From Bolinopsis microptera (taxonomy: Eukaryota; Ctenophora; Tentaculata; Lobata; Bolinopsidae), in assembly GCF_026151205.1 (NCBI RefSeq), contig NC_087077.1:16851475-16915474 (forward strand): 64,000 bases of DNA, read 5' to 3'. How positions within the stretch are numbered: the first letter of the stretch is position 1; each line of letters starts with the position of its first letter. The notes under the pieces are model-generated. The model saw nothing but the letters and a program-made list of their open reading frames with translations, was not told the DNA's origin and made no database searches. This document shows positions 37,101 through 43,618 of this stretch, in pieces. The position numbers were made by a program, and so were the translations under genes.

Positions 37101-40100
37101 CAGAGCTAAGGTAGGTGAGATAGTTGGTCCTTCACAGAGCTAAGGTATGTTAAATAGTTGGTCTATTATAGGGCTAAGGTATGTTAAATAGTTGGTCCAT
37201 CATAGGGCTAAGGTATGTTAAATAGTTGGTCCTTCACAGAGCTAAGGTAGGTGACTGGTGAGATAGTTGGTCCATCACAGAGCTAAGGTAGGGGAGATAG
37301 TTGGTCCATCACAGAGCTATGGTATGTGAGATAGTTGGTCCATCACAGAGCTATGGTATGCGAGATAGTTGGTCCTTCACAGGGCTAAGGTAGGTGAGAT
37401 AGTTGGTCCTTCACACTTCACAGGGCTAAGGTAGGTGATTTCTTGACAATCCTATCCAGACGGTATCTAGGAGATCACTTATTTTATTATTACCTGGACC
37501 TCCACATTAACTCTTCAGCTGCTTCACCTTATATTCTTGCCAACTGAGTAAATTCTCGCGTGCTTGCACTTTACAGTAATTTGTGGGCATTACGGACGAT
37601 GTAGTTGTTAATACTTGACATATTTTCTGTTCCATAGCAATTAGTTCCCACGGCTGCTCAACTCTAAAATGAGGGCAGTAAATTAGATTGAAATTTATCA
37701 TTATCATATTTAAATCTCACAATATTTACTACTAAAGTAGTAACTTAATAGTTACGCTAGATTAGTTCACATTCTTTCAGTTTGTTGCATGTTGTGCAGG
37801 GTACACAGTAGCGGTGACTGATACGGACTCTATATTCCTGTGGGGTACGCCCCCTCCCACCAACCTCAATGAGTTGTCGTTAAGGGGCGTGGCTGTTACT
37901 GACTCCGAGGAATCTGATTTCGGTAAGATAATGGGAGTCATGGTTCCTGGTTTCGTATTTCATTGAGTATTCTTCCTATTTGATTATATAAAGGGATAAG
38001 ATATTTTATAAACCTGTTAATTTACCTGTGATTCAATGTTTCGTAATTTTCGCTGATACAAATTTCCACCCCTCAGAAATGCAAACTCCAGCATTAGCCA
38101 GCGGCAAATCAAAGAAGAAAGCCCAATCAGCACTTATCCCAGCACACTCCGCCCACAAAGCGGCACTCCCCAAATCCATGTCAGATCCCGACATACACGC
38201 CTCCTTCACCCCAAAAAGTGGTAAAAACAGCAGATTAAGAAAGACAGCATCAGATAGGAACGCAACACTGGAAACTAATGATATGAGGATTAATCCTCTG
38301 GAGATATCTCTGACAGACGCAGCACGGCGGGCCAGTGCCAGCGGGAATCCTGGACTCAACCGCATCAAACGGTTGATCAGCTGCAACCACTCGTTAATGA
38401 TACAAGTAAAATATGTTCTGCTTATAATTAGACTTTATTCAAGTTTCAATTTACGAATTTTGAAAGCCCTTAACTCGAATCGATCGAAACCTATTAATTG
38501 TAAAGTTTGCAATGTAAACCTGCATAACATGTTATAAGTAACATTCCTTGTTTGCAGGTCAGTACTAATGCACCTCAAAAGAAGAAACGAAAGCACACCG
38601 GAAGACATGTGTACGTAATTATTCTCAAGGAATGAACTTACTTTAGAGGACTTGTATGCCCTCAAAGTATCTAAGATTGCAATGTTTGATATCGGTACAA
38701 AATACATTCTAACATTTTCCTTGCATAAGACAGAGCTTCTGAACTTAGACACAGTTTCAAAACGATCCATACATTAACGAATTTCAGTTTATCAGAATTA
38801 CCAGGCAGTATTAATTAAACTCGTGCTTCCCTCAGGGCCTCTTCAGAAGACAACATGGCCAGCTCAGAAAGGTCTGAATCAGCAAACCACGAGGTAAAGA
38901 CCAACATGAAATAATGAGCAAACTCTGTCTTTAGATCTGTAATCACTTTCTGTTTTTGTTCTTTCAAATGAGAATTTCTGTATTTCACGTCGTGTAGATC
39001 CGATGAACCACACAGGTCACAGAGGGTGTAGGATCGAGACCCCTTTATCACACTGCCAAACTCAGTTTGTCACATTGTATTATTGTCACACTCTCATGAG
39101 CACCGATCTGTCACACGTTGTCATTGATAGTGATTTGTGACAGTCACTCTGTGACAAAATGGTTTCAGTCCTCTTCCGCAGAGAGTGGAATATGAATCTT
39201 ATGTAAGGCGCGAAGTACGATTGTGTGATAACTTTTTCACTGCCAGTCGTTAGTATGACAGCGCGCGCCCGAATGTGTGGCTTATCCGGCAAATTCAGTG
39301 CATGCATGGGTCATGATTTGTTTTTGTTTTTGTGATCATATTCATGGTCGATATCAATCCCAGGCGACACTTTGAATTCATTGAAAAATATTTATCGTGT
39401 CGCTATATTGCATGCTTGGGACTTAATTATGCTAATATCATGCACTCCGCATTCTTTCGAGAAACAAAAATCTCGTCGCAACCCCGATTGCTTTTGTACT
39501 GAATCATACTTAAAAACAAACTCCCGCAGAGAAGTTCAATCCTGTCTCCAGAAACCAGATCATGTGTTGCCTCAGCCACCAAGTTAGAAGACACCCAAGA
39601 GGACGAGGAACTGAGAACGTGGCTCCGACTCGAACTTGAGGATGGTGTATTAGTGACACCGACTCAAAAATTACCCCAGGAGAAAGTTGAGGGGAGGCAA
39701 AGTGATTTGGAGACAAGTGGGGGGATTCCTTCATCTAATGGTATGTGCTGCTAAATGTGGGGATCAGTGGTAGTGTGTAGCGGTGTGAGGAGTCGCGTCC
39801 AGTCCTTTCCTTTCCCAAAAATAATCCGGCTTTTAGAAAGGCCACAGAACTTAACTAAGGGCGTCAACTAAGTAAAGGAGAGTTTCTGAGAAACATAGGA
39901 CGTTCCGTTCATCAGTTTATAAATTAGTGGTGACAATTTACTTTTTTATTCACCTTCTCTTATTTTGTTTAACCTTGAACACGATTTCTCAGTTAATCAG
40001 TATATCTCTCTACAGTTGACAGTGCTAAAAGTGGTAGTAAAGACAGTGGGTTTGAGACAACACAGCGACCCAAACAGAGCACATCCACTGAACCAAGGAA

Positions 40101-41746
40101 AAGAGAACTTACTGACTCAGACTTCCCAGTAAGTCAGATGCAATCTTATTATAGACAGGACTTAATTTCTTATTAATGATGGTTTATCTTTTTCAGAAGA
40201 ATACAATCATGATCTGTTAAACTTAAAGTAATACCGATTATATTATATGATTACACTGAAAACATGATTTTGAATGCCCAACACGGCTAGTCAAACACGA
40301 ATTAAAATTGAATAAAAAATAAAACATGACACATGACTCCCGTCCAGACGGCAGCTCCAATACAAAGCAAGTTAACCTCGGCAGAAAAGGAACGCACCAC
40401 CAAACGGCGACTACGTAAGAAGATAAACGCAGCAGTAACCGAGATAGAGACTACAGATAGTGAAGACGAACTGCAACTCTCAGCTTCCCGCCCCTCCCGG
40501 TACCGGTTAACTTCACAGGCAAGGAGAGGTGAACCTTACAAAGACAAGTTTTCTCTCAACTGGAAAGATGTGAGACCGAATAAAGCGTCGGAGTTGAGGG
40601 CGACCAAGAACCCTTCAAACATTGCTAACTTCAAGATGCGCTCTCCCTACAGGTGGGGGACAAGAAGCACGTCTACAGCTTATCAAATAATTTAATTCAA
40701 ATGATAGATGATAATATAGATAATAAGATGATTTCAGATTTTTTCTCCAATAAGATAAACTGAATCCAGTTTTCTAAACTTCTAATTTCTAAAACTGTAA
40801 TTGTAAATCAAACACAGGATAACGGCGTCAAGAAATTTGTGATAGATTAACCTAATGGAAGTGATACTTTCAACAACAAACTGCAAAAACAATAAAAACA
40901 GCTAGTTTTCTTCTATCATATAATTGCCACTGTTAGACTTTAGAGAGTACTCCTAGTTCTAACAATTTCCCGTCCAACACAGGGGTCCGAGTACTATGAC
41001 GTCATTTTCTCGAGAGTTAGAGTGCGTCCAGGAGAAGGCAGAGTTGCTGCAGGAGAAACTAGCTAAGTTGGAGGAGAGACACGCCAAACAGACGGACGAA
41101 CTTGAGAACTTTAAGGGGAGTAAAACCCACCTGGAGGATATGTTTGTGACAAGATGGCAGTCTTTGGAGAAGGAGAAACAACAGGTTTATTTTAATTTGC
41201 ATGGTCCGGTATAAATTTAGGAAGAGTTGCACGTTAATCGTTTATATAGACTTTGGTTTCGCTGTTTTCCAATGATTCTGTGGCTTACCCTTGTTACATA
41301 TTAGCAATCAGATATTTAGATATAGACTCTTTGGTGTATACTTTACAGACATTGGCCAACAGGCATTGCATTGTGTAATATTTAAAACTTAGTCATAGTG
41401 AATCTCCCGACATAATTCCTCATTACATTTTTCATATTTGCTCCAATTTGCAATTATATTCCAGTGCTGAGTCCCAAATGAAGGTTTACCCTGCCCACTA
41501 TTTCAGACGGATTCCGAGCTGGAGAAATACCGGAAACTTCTAGAAGAAGAACGGAACAGCGCCACCCGTGTACAAGGCCAGCTGGAGAGCGAGGTAAAGA
41601 TCCTGCAACACCAGCTAGAGAACCAAAAACAACAGATCTCCAACCAGAACAGTGTTATGTTCGAGTTGCAGCACGTTATATCCAGTATACAACAGAGACA
41701 AGATCAGGAGTTTAACAAGAAGAGCAAAGTTTGCAGCATTCAGTGA
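10331..41746 (+). CDS. NEK9: NIMA-related kinase with RCC1 repeats and C-terminal coiled coil (NEK9-like), 24 exons
   Basis: Exons: 10331-10515, 11247-11384, 13031-13118, 13676-13810, 15362-15465, 17111-17230, 17759-17894, 18486-18614, 18851-18964, 19191-19337, 19635-19756, 21129-21247, 21577-21757, 22034-22150, 36420-36495, 36648-36875, 37781-37922, 38077-38405, 38558-38608, 39530-39740, 40016-40128, 40348-40652, 40983-41184, 41507-41746 (stop TGA). They sum to 3,732 nt, 1,243 residues, with consistent phases. Domains: N-terminal extension 1-137, kinase 138 to about 400, RCC1-like propeller to about 760, Ser-rich charged linker, coiled coil about 1100-1240. In vertebrates NEK9 acts in mitosis through NEK6/7 and TPX2. 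NEK8 is the main alternative, but it lacks the long coiled-coil tail seen here. Least certain: the first two exons and the small 38558 exon, whose donor was chosen to keep frame. The intron 22151-36419 holds other genes. Confidence 0.85.
11497..12841. mobile_element. 1.3-kb foldback element (long inverted repeat) in a NEK9 intron
   Basis: The left arm from about 11497 (tagtccagtcattta near its start) is matched in reverse complement by the right arm ending near 12841 (taaatgactggacta). The arms are about 620-630 bp, nearly identical, and meet near 12170-12200. Each arm is built of about three diverged subunits of roughly 170 bp (each with a cttac-ttttcgag-type segment and a tttatat segment). 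No ORF of note and no clear target duplication in the AT-rich flanks. Probably a non-autonomous foldback DNA transposon. Confidence 0.8.
13676..19337 (+). CDS. NEK9: NEK kinase domain exons
   Basis: Seven exons encode residues 138-432, the kinase domain and a short linker. Visible motifs: glycine loop GKGAYG (142-147), catalytic Lys in VILKEI (164), HRDLKAAN (256-263), DFG (276-278), GTPYYISPE activation/P+1 segment, and SDVWALGC of subdomain IX. All catalytic residues are present, so an active Ser/Thr kinase is expected. LVILKEI and the [13 protein letters not shown] helix resemble NEK8/NEK9. Confidence 0.9.
13894..14535. repeat. 22-bp minisatellite, about 29 copies
   Basis: A 22-bp unit containing ggttatagtacggttcc is repeated from about 13894 to 14535 with few substitutions. 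It starts about 85 bp after the splice donor of the first kinase exon (13810). Confidence 0.95.
15466..17110 (+). other. NEK9 intron without recognised features
   Basis: AT-rich intron sequence between kinase exons 15362-15465 and 17111-17230. Short frames occur but none has recognisable protein similarity or paired splice sites. The preceding intron (from 14820) holds several CACGTG/TCACGTGA motifs. Confidence 0.6.
18605..18720 (+). repeat. Degenerate tandem repeat seeded on a splice donor
   Basis: After exon end 18614 (caag|gtaaat) the donor context recurs about every 31 bp: aaggtaaattactgttca, aaggtaaagtgttcataaac, aaggtaaactgttcagtaat, then a weaker aaattaaactgttt. Each of the first three copies contains an AAG|GTAAA splice-donor match. 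Confidence 0.75.
19635..22150 (+). CDS. NEK9: RCC1 repeat exons, first part
   Basis: Exons 19635-19756, 21129-21247, 21577-21757 and 22034-22150. RCC1 hallmarks: [37 protein letters not shown] with [13 protein letters not shown], and [21 protein letters not shown]. The last exon stops in phase 2 inside an RCC1 blade and is completed by the exon at 36420 ([10 protein letters not shown]). Confidence 0.88.
19757..20107. repeat. Octamer microsatellite (gttaataa)n next to a splice donor
   Basis: After the donor at 19757 (tg|gttggtta) an 8-bp unit gttaataa, with gttgataa variants, repeats to about 20107, some 42 copies. Confidence 0.95.
20108..21128 (+). other. NEK9 intron remainder
   Basis: AT-rich intron sequence before the RCC1 exon at 21129. 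It has a short ggttggttggtt tract and three tatagaaccc repeats near 20290-20342. No gene seen. Confidence 0.6.
22104..22324 (+). repeat. NEK9: 59-bp tandem duplication of an exon 3' end with its splice donor
   Basis: The last about 47 nt of RCC1 exon 22034-22150 plus about 12 nt of intron form a 59-bp unit repeated three more times up to about 22322, the last copy incomplete. The two full intron copies keep TTGTGGCAG|GTAAAT, so extra consensus 5' splice sites are present. Because 59 is not a multiple of 3, use of a downstream donor would shift the frame. Confidence 0.9.
22325..23064. other. Intron sequence, nothing recognised
   Basis: AT-rich sequence. An acceptor-like site near 22424 opens a short frame ([13 protein letters not shown]) that does not fit an RCC1 blade; the exon at 36420 fits much better. 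Confidence 0.5.
23065..23084 (+). repeat. Homopolymer run of 20 G
   Basis: An uninterrupted G run directly seen. Similar runs occur at 23778-23803 (26 G) and 24665-24689 (25 C). Their exact lengths in the genome are unreliable because such runs are prone to sequencing error. Confidence 0.9.
23174..23654 (-). CDS. LGR/RXFP-type GPCR, exon encoding TM5-TM7
   Basis: The frame opens [11 protein letters not shown] after an acceptor at 23655 and runs through extracellular loop 2 ([13 protein letters not shown]), TM5 ([19 protein letters not shown]), TM6 ([17 protein letters not shown], with CWxP) and TM7 ([20 protein letters not shown], with NPxxH). YYGNTGFC and NPVFHSE are typical of glycoprotein-hormone/relaxin-type LGR receptors. 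A strong donor TGGA|GTAAGT at 23173 suggests a further tail exon; unspliced, the frame reads to a stop at 23112. It lacks TM1-4, which lie on the same strand at 31345-33002, so both are probably one gene with a 7.7-kb intron. The junction (phase 0, AAT|GTCACG donor) is weak. Confidence 0.72.
23655..23945. mobile_element. GC-rich dispersed-repeat fragment with G-run
   Basis: Abruptly GC-rich DNA with a repeated ctgtggcccactc/gctcgtttcgc motif, a 26-G run and the segment ggggcggagccccttgg / gggggcgcagcccccc. This composition differs sharply from the flanks and looks like a degraded transposable element. It abuts the TM5-7 exon at its acceptor side. No ORF with recognisable product. Confidence 0.55.
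24240..24640. repeat. Tandem repeat of about 120-130 bp, about three copies
   Basis: A block with acagacccactatcaata, caggcccactatttca and tacagacccatttcag recurs from about 24245, 24384 and 24508, the last copy truncated. Smaller gacccacta motifs repeat inside the unit. No coding potential seen. Confidence 0.8.
24780..25853 (-). pseudogene. Broken LINE ORF1-like coding remnant interrupted by a minisatellite block
   Basis: On the minus strand, reading from 25853: [18 protein letters not shown] ... [13 protein letters not shown], then a repeat-rich insertion (about 25262-25680), then [20 protein letters not shown] ... [10 protein letters not shown], a frame change near 25088, and [14 protein letters not shown] ... 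[15 protein letters not shown] ... [12 protein letters not shown] coiled-coil segment followed by [10 protein letters not shown] is typical of ORF1 proteins of CR1/L2-like retrotransposons. The insertion, frameshift and truncation after about 24780 mark a dead copy. A host gene fragment is a less likely alternative. Confidence 0.55.
25305..25668. repeat. GTCGGGGTTT minisatellite clusters
   Basis: Two clusters of a 10-bp unit gtcggggttt (variants gtcagggttt, gacggggttt) at about 25310-25425 and 25594-25668, with a short reverse-complement stretch at 25574-25594. Flanking segments (agccggtgggcc at 25272 and 25550; gagcctggaggct at 25432 and 25665) are also repeated, so the whole block looks like a duplicated insertion. 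Confidence 0.85.
25989..26095. repeat. Segmental duplication, copy X (pairs with 30229-30335)
   Basis: About 107 bp starting acatgctgtgtcggcc is repeated in direct orientation at 30229-30335 with only a few differences. It lies on the 3' side of the NERD-helicase gene. Confidence 0.9.
26443..28578 (-). CDS. NERD-type nuclease / superfamily 1 helicase fusion, single uninterrupted coding exon
   Basis: A 711-residue frame from ATG 28578 (CAAAATGGAG, good Kozak context) to 26443. The frame stays open to an ATG at 28671 (742 residues), but an acceptor-like tatttcag just upstream of 28578 suggests a 5'-UTR intron. Residues about 55-170: NERD/PD-(D/E)xK-like nuclease, with [21 protein letters not shown] (E114, D116) and IIEVKN (E129, K131), plus a Cys cluster YCLC...CVAC between. 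Residues about 320-711: SF1/UvrD-like helicase, with Walker A GPAGTGKS (329-336), Walker B DVFLDD (446-451), WIAHDTAQ (motif III-like), LSKNLRNTY (motif IV-like) and [11 protein letters not shown] (motif VI). Catalytic residues look intact. In prokaryotes NERD-helicase proteins are linked to DNA processing and defence; a role here is inference. It lies within the intron of the LGR-type receptor. Confidence 0.8.
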   Translation of the reverse strand: MEEYLKNGKDIYDTYCTSTETRPIMLPKAPQHTYIDVYPDEGEPGPSFKDDKKRQLDYETEVVVYRALEELLDQDINVLHSFEYTHRQYCLCDKSHVRKGCVACRKAPNNREGECDFLIIGKNYFVIIEVKNMTSFSEAKQQNPELDEQQHKLGLQGSYKKSEKQRERMVKLIRSIENSTNISHFTAHPNFTKGSSAELTLEPDQLSSVIFKEDTEDFASWWKGNVTDFHTEEAFNSDFQAKHDKVRNMLLAIWCTDNKGHCDKSKCSLGRCIQDIDKKLRTGSFMFRENNPNVIPAPDVIKKYLGVNNLTKKQFEAYNLEKHLVLINGPAGTGKSVILIAKAIQRAESDANRKNLFFVDYTTAEVGIKTTFEKTSVQHCTISSRESREMTTLQIIQMISFKLADNQVIIIHYPEFKRHDGKLEVLSSSEISQRLSEIITSHLDCDVFLDDMQAISHYDDIEGTNTFMTTLCSLPEVNQGNRYIWIAHDTAQDYMCILGPSSIQQSNPPFHTITLSKNLRNTYDISNSLSVLRDKIEEEIMRRRRGSRHSNETIVTQKPGHYIRGQKINIHVFNSGDVDLIGTYLDKELDKLQRENVLSTPLNTAVIRDITDRLYDLVEIKVAKYRSEQSAVKIPLLYSSQTSSGEWPAVIGIVKYEDLSDLPHLYLTMSRARVYCSILLCLHPDTMLEEMERLLSGDFKHCANIMRHYRE
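28672..28937 (-). promoter_or_regulatory. Likely 5' flank of the NERD-helicase gene
   Basis: About 270 bp lies between the longest possible start of the gene and duplicated block Y (28938). It should contain the promoter and first untranslated exon if the gene is expressed. No specific element could be assigned. Confidence 0.3.
28938..29254. repeat. Segmental duplication, copy Y (pairs with 30919-31325)
   Basis: Sequence from attatattatgcttcctag through ggctatgttttatccttt is repeated in direct orientation at 30919-31325. The second copy has an expanded caatatt repeat. Together with X/X' it shows a partly duplicated intron segment; the copy containing the NERD-helicase gene is longer. Confidence 0.9.
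29601..30109. mobile_element. 509-bp hAT-like MITE with 8-bp target duplication
   Basis: Terminal inverted repeats caaggttgttaaatacg (left) and cgtatttaacaaccttg (right). The 8-bp sequence gtgcttga flanks both ends (29593-29600 and 30110-30117). The interior is rich in (a)atacgtcgta motifs. No ORF. TIR plus 8-bp TSD is the pattern of hAT-type non-autonomous elements. Confidence 0.9.
30229..30335. repeat. Segmental duplication, copy X'
   Basis: Direct repeat of 25989-26095 (see there). It is followed at 30346 by the gtagtgattcagtccg element, which is absent after copy X. Confidence 0.9.
30346..30906. mobile_element. Repeat-bounded element with inverted gtagtgattcagtccg-type ends
   Basis: The left end ggactgaatccctaacggac and ggaatcactacc is met at the right (30786-30906) by inverted copies such as gtccgttagggattcag and ggtagtgattcagtccg, several in tandem. 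A second short palindrome lies at 30346-30430. This looks like a MITE-like foldback element about 560 bp long. No target duplication could be defined. Confidence 0.6.
30919..31325. repeat. Segmental duplication, copy Y', with expanded caatatt array
   Basis: Direct repeat of 28938-29254. A 7-bp array (caatatt)n at about 31053-31155 has about 14 copies here but only a few in copy Y. The block ends about 20 bp from the end of the receptor exon at 31345. Confidence 0.88.
31345..33002 (-). CDS. LDLa/LGR-type GPCR, ectodomain and TM1-TM4, with two compensating frameshifts
   Basis: ATG at 33002 begins [18 protein letters not shown], a signal peptide. The frame near 32893 is reached either by a 66-nt intron (ATA|GTCACT ... 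TTGCAG|AAT) or by an indel. Next come Cys-rich LDLa modules ([48 protein letters not shown]), then TM1 ([15 protein letters not shown]), TM2 ([16 protein letters not shown], compare D-LMGVYL of LGRs), TM3 ([18 protein letters not shown]) and TM4 ([14 protein letters not shown]). The frame changes twice, near 32512 (just after CNEIQ, consistent with about 5 lost bases in the LDLa acidic motif) and near 32085 (after DEMGC, about 1 base), restoring the original frame. It ends in loop 2 near 31345. TM5-7 are at 23174-23654. It may be a recent pseudogene or carry sequence errors. Confidence 0.7.
33059..33107. repeat. (gtcacgtg)-type 9-bp tandem repeat
   Basis: Four to five tandem copies of gtcacgtgg at 33064-33102, just upstream of the start of the LDLa receptor (33002). 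Each contains the palindrome CACGTG. It could influence the receptor promoter; this is inference. Confidence 0.85.
33108..34206. other. Intron sequence, nothing recognised
   Basis: AT-rich DNA within the large NEK9 intron, upstream of the LDLa receptor. No supported exon, element boundary or structured repeat was seen. Confidence 0.5.
34207..34422 (-). CDS. Possible terminal coding exon of an unidentified gene
   Basis: After a good acceptor (tttttgttttacttcag) at 34423, a frame of 71 codons plus stop runs to 34207: [20 protein letters not shown] ... [18 protein letters not shown] ... [14 protein letters not shown]. Exon length (216 nt) is a multiple of three and base composition is less AT-biased than the flanks, which hints at coding. 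I recognise no family and no partner exon was found upstream, so this is tentative. Confidence 0.3.
   Translation of the reverse strand: MIKRATQAAFAPSPSHMMTGEQSSMLQKKLVSCSGAKDILIIVTESVVFCRRLRWDTYCRNDPNEYGLNIR
34423..35839. other. Intron sequence, nothing recognised
   Basis: AT-rich DNA. The phrases tttcctgtgacaac (35054) and ttccctgtgacaacgg (33668) recur, possibly remnants of one repeat family. No supported exon. Confidence 0.45.
35850..36038. repeat. 21-22-bp minisatellite with CACGTG, about nine copies
   Basis: Unit of the form accggtcacgtgggcac with a variable 4-6-bp end, about nine copies. Every copy contains CACGTG (E-box/CLEAR core). It lies about 400 bp before the NEK9 exon at 36420. 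Confidence 0.92.
36420..37922 (+). CDS. NEK9: RCC1 repeat exons, second part
   Basis: Exons 36420-36495, 36648-36875 and 37781-37922. The first begins AG|T giving Ser and [10 protein letters not shown], the expected continuation of ...LYACG. The second has [15 protein letters not shown] and [13 protein letters not shown]. The third reads [24 protein letters not shown], the last blade. Its acceptor at 37780 is preferred over the next AG, which would meet a stop at once. Confidence 0.88.
36856..37440 (+). repeat. NEK9: 34-bp minisatellite that includes the exon end and splice donor
   Basis: The last 20 nt of exon 36648-36875 (tggtccatcacagagctaag) plus 14 nt of intron (gtaggtgagatagt) form a 34-bp unit repeated about 16-17 times to about 37440. 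Most copies keep AAG|GTAGGT or AAG|GTATGT, so the intron holds many potential 5' splice sites. Unit length is not a multiple of three. Confidence 0.93.
38077..41746 (+). CDS. NEK9: C-terminal tail of NEK9: Ser-rich linker, NLS-like patch, coiled coil
   Basis: Exons 38077-38405, 38558-38608, 39530-39740, 40016-40128, 40348-40652, 40983-41184 and 41507-41746. The linker is rich in Ser, Lys and acidic runs. The small exon encodes PQKKKRKH, a classical monopartite NLS-like patch. From about residue 1100 the sequence is Glu/Lys/Gln/Leu-rich with heptads ([24 protein letters not shown]), a coiled coil as in vertebrate NEK9. The donor of 38558-38608 (CAT|GTGTAC) is chosen for frame; a stronger-looking GT two bases on breaks the frame. 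Confidence 0.75.
38609..39529 (+). other. NEK9 intron, nothing recognised
   Basis: Between the NLS exon and the exon at 39530. A minus-strand frame at 38815-39051 has ordinary composition but no recognised motif or paired splice sites. Confidence 0.5.
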
Positions 41747-42511
41747 GGAAAATGTTTCCTTGTGTTCACTTTCTCAACGAGGAAGGCGTTTTTTTGTGAT
41801 CAAAGTTTTTTAAATGAGCCGGATTCTTTAATGGACTCAGCTGCGTTCCCTGCTGAGCGGGCTGGACGTCGATGAAATTATATTGTAATGGTTTCGAGAT
41901 TGGTAACTGTGTAACCTTGGTTACTGTGAGATCCTTGGTAACTGTGTAACCTTGGTAACTGTGAAATCCTACATAAATTCAGCAATCCTATTATGATGCT
42001 GTTCAGCTACAATCTACAATACCACTTTCATGTCAATGAAAGTGAAGGTAAATAAAATTGTATGTGACCCTATTAATTATTGTTGTAAATTTAAGAGGTT
42101 TTGACCTTATCATAATGACCTAATTACTTGTGATGTATTTATGATTATAAAGCACTGATATGTTGCATGATCTGCTTCAGTATAATTGCACTGTGTTTTG
42201 GTCACGTACAAAGCTGCTTCAATAAAACTTAACCAACGTTTGAATTTGGATGAAATATTAAAAGTAACGTTAAGAGTTACAAGATAGGATGTTCTGATAG
42301 AATTGTATAATATATCAAACATTTATATTATTTATGGTACTTTTCTAGCAATGATGCATCGAAGATTAATTGGTTTTACATATTATGTGCTAAGATTTAT
42401 TCTCTTTCTAACAAACGTCTGAAATGCACAAACATGTCATAAGTCATTTATACGGCAGTGATTTCTAAAGTTATAAATACTTGTACTATATATTGTTGAA
42501 ACTTTAATAAA
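41747..42511 (+). terminator. NEK9: NEK9 3' UTR with candidate poly(A) signals
   Basis: AATAAA occurs on the plus strand at 42051-42056 and 42506-42511, about 300 and 760 nt after the stop codon at 41746. A short cttggtaactgtg repeat lies near 41899-41970. The next gene is convergent and ends at 43619. Confidence 0.5.
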
Positions 42512-43618
42512 TGTGGTTAAAGTCTCTAGATGCTTTATGTTAAAAGATTTACTAATAACAAACATGAAACGTGAAATTCGTGCAGAATGTCACAGGAGTT
42601 TTTAAAAGTTTTAGGTTCTTGTAGTTGTGAGTTGGTTAAATATGTTTAAATATGTTAAATATGTTTATTAACTGTTAACAATTCTATATAAAGAAAGTTT
42701 TTCATGATTTGTAATGTTATATATTATCTGAACACCTTTGCAAGTTTGATATCATATTCAAAACATTTTCATTTAATCTACAAAGCTGTCAGTGGTAAAG
42801 AAATAATCTGCTTACTATACAGAAGAGCTCATAAGATAAAATCAGAAATATATACGCTTGTAAATTTGTAGATTTTGTTTTTAAGAAACGAAAATTTTTT
42901 ATTTCATTGACATTTTAGTTTAATTTGTCGACTTGCATCTTGAATTTGAAGTCTTTTAAAAATTAGACAAGACGTTTAAAAGAATTAATTGAAAATAACA
43001 TTATAATTAAATAAATATTACATAATACATTTAAATACCACAACAAAACAACTCCTGTTAACTACAATTGAGCACAATTCAATGATTTTGTTAACTTTTC
43101 CTACGGTATTATTACAGTCAATTAAACGTTAAATGACAAAAAATTACTAAATTAATAGCAAGGAGTAAATAATATAATGCACAGTTGGCATATTTAAAAA
43201 TCAGAATCAAGGTAATAAAACTAAACTCAGTCTCTACCCTATATTCCTACATTCCTACAAAGCCATCAACTATTTTCAGTTCTACACAGTAAAAAGTACA
43301 TTTACTGTTCAGAAGGCTTAAATCAATGACAGAAGTGCAAGTACCGTTTCCCGTTAGCCATGTGGCCCGTCAAAACATGGCGTAGTGTGGGCAGACATTC
43401 GGGGAATAGAGGCGTAGTGTGGGCAGACCCTAACGAACATAGCCACTCAATCCGTTTCCGGGTTTCAGCGCAATTTGAAAGTCTCGTACATCAGCTAAAA
43501 TAATTCCTAGCAATAATATCCCTAACTTGTAGCCAATCTAGAGTCTAGACTTTAGTTATGCTACACCAGCTAAATAATTCCTAATAAAAGTGTCCCTAAC
43601 TTAAGTGACCCTAATTAA
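42512..43618. other. Intergenic region between convergent NEK9 and GPCR genes
   Basis: AT-rich. It should include the 3' UTR of the GPCR on the minus strand. The short sequence cgtagtgtgggcaga is repeated near 43380 and 43411. No gene seen. Confidence 0.5.
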
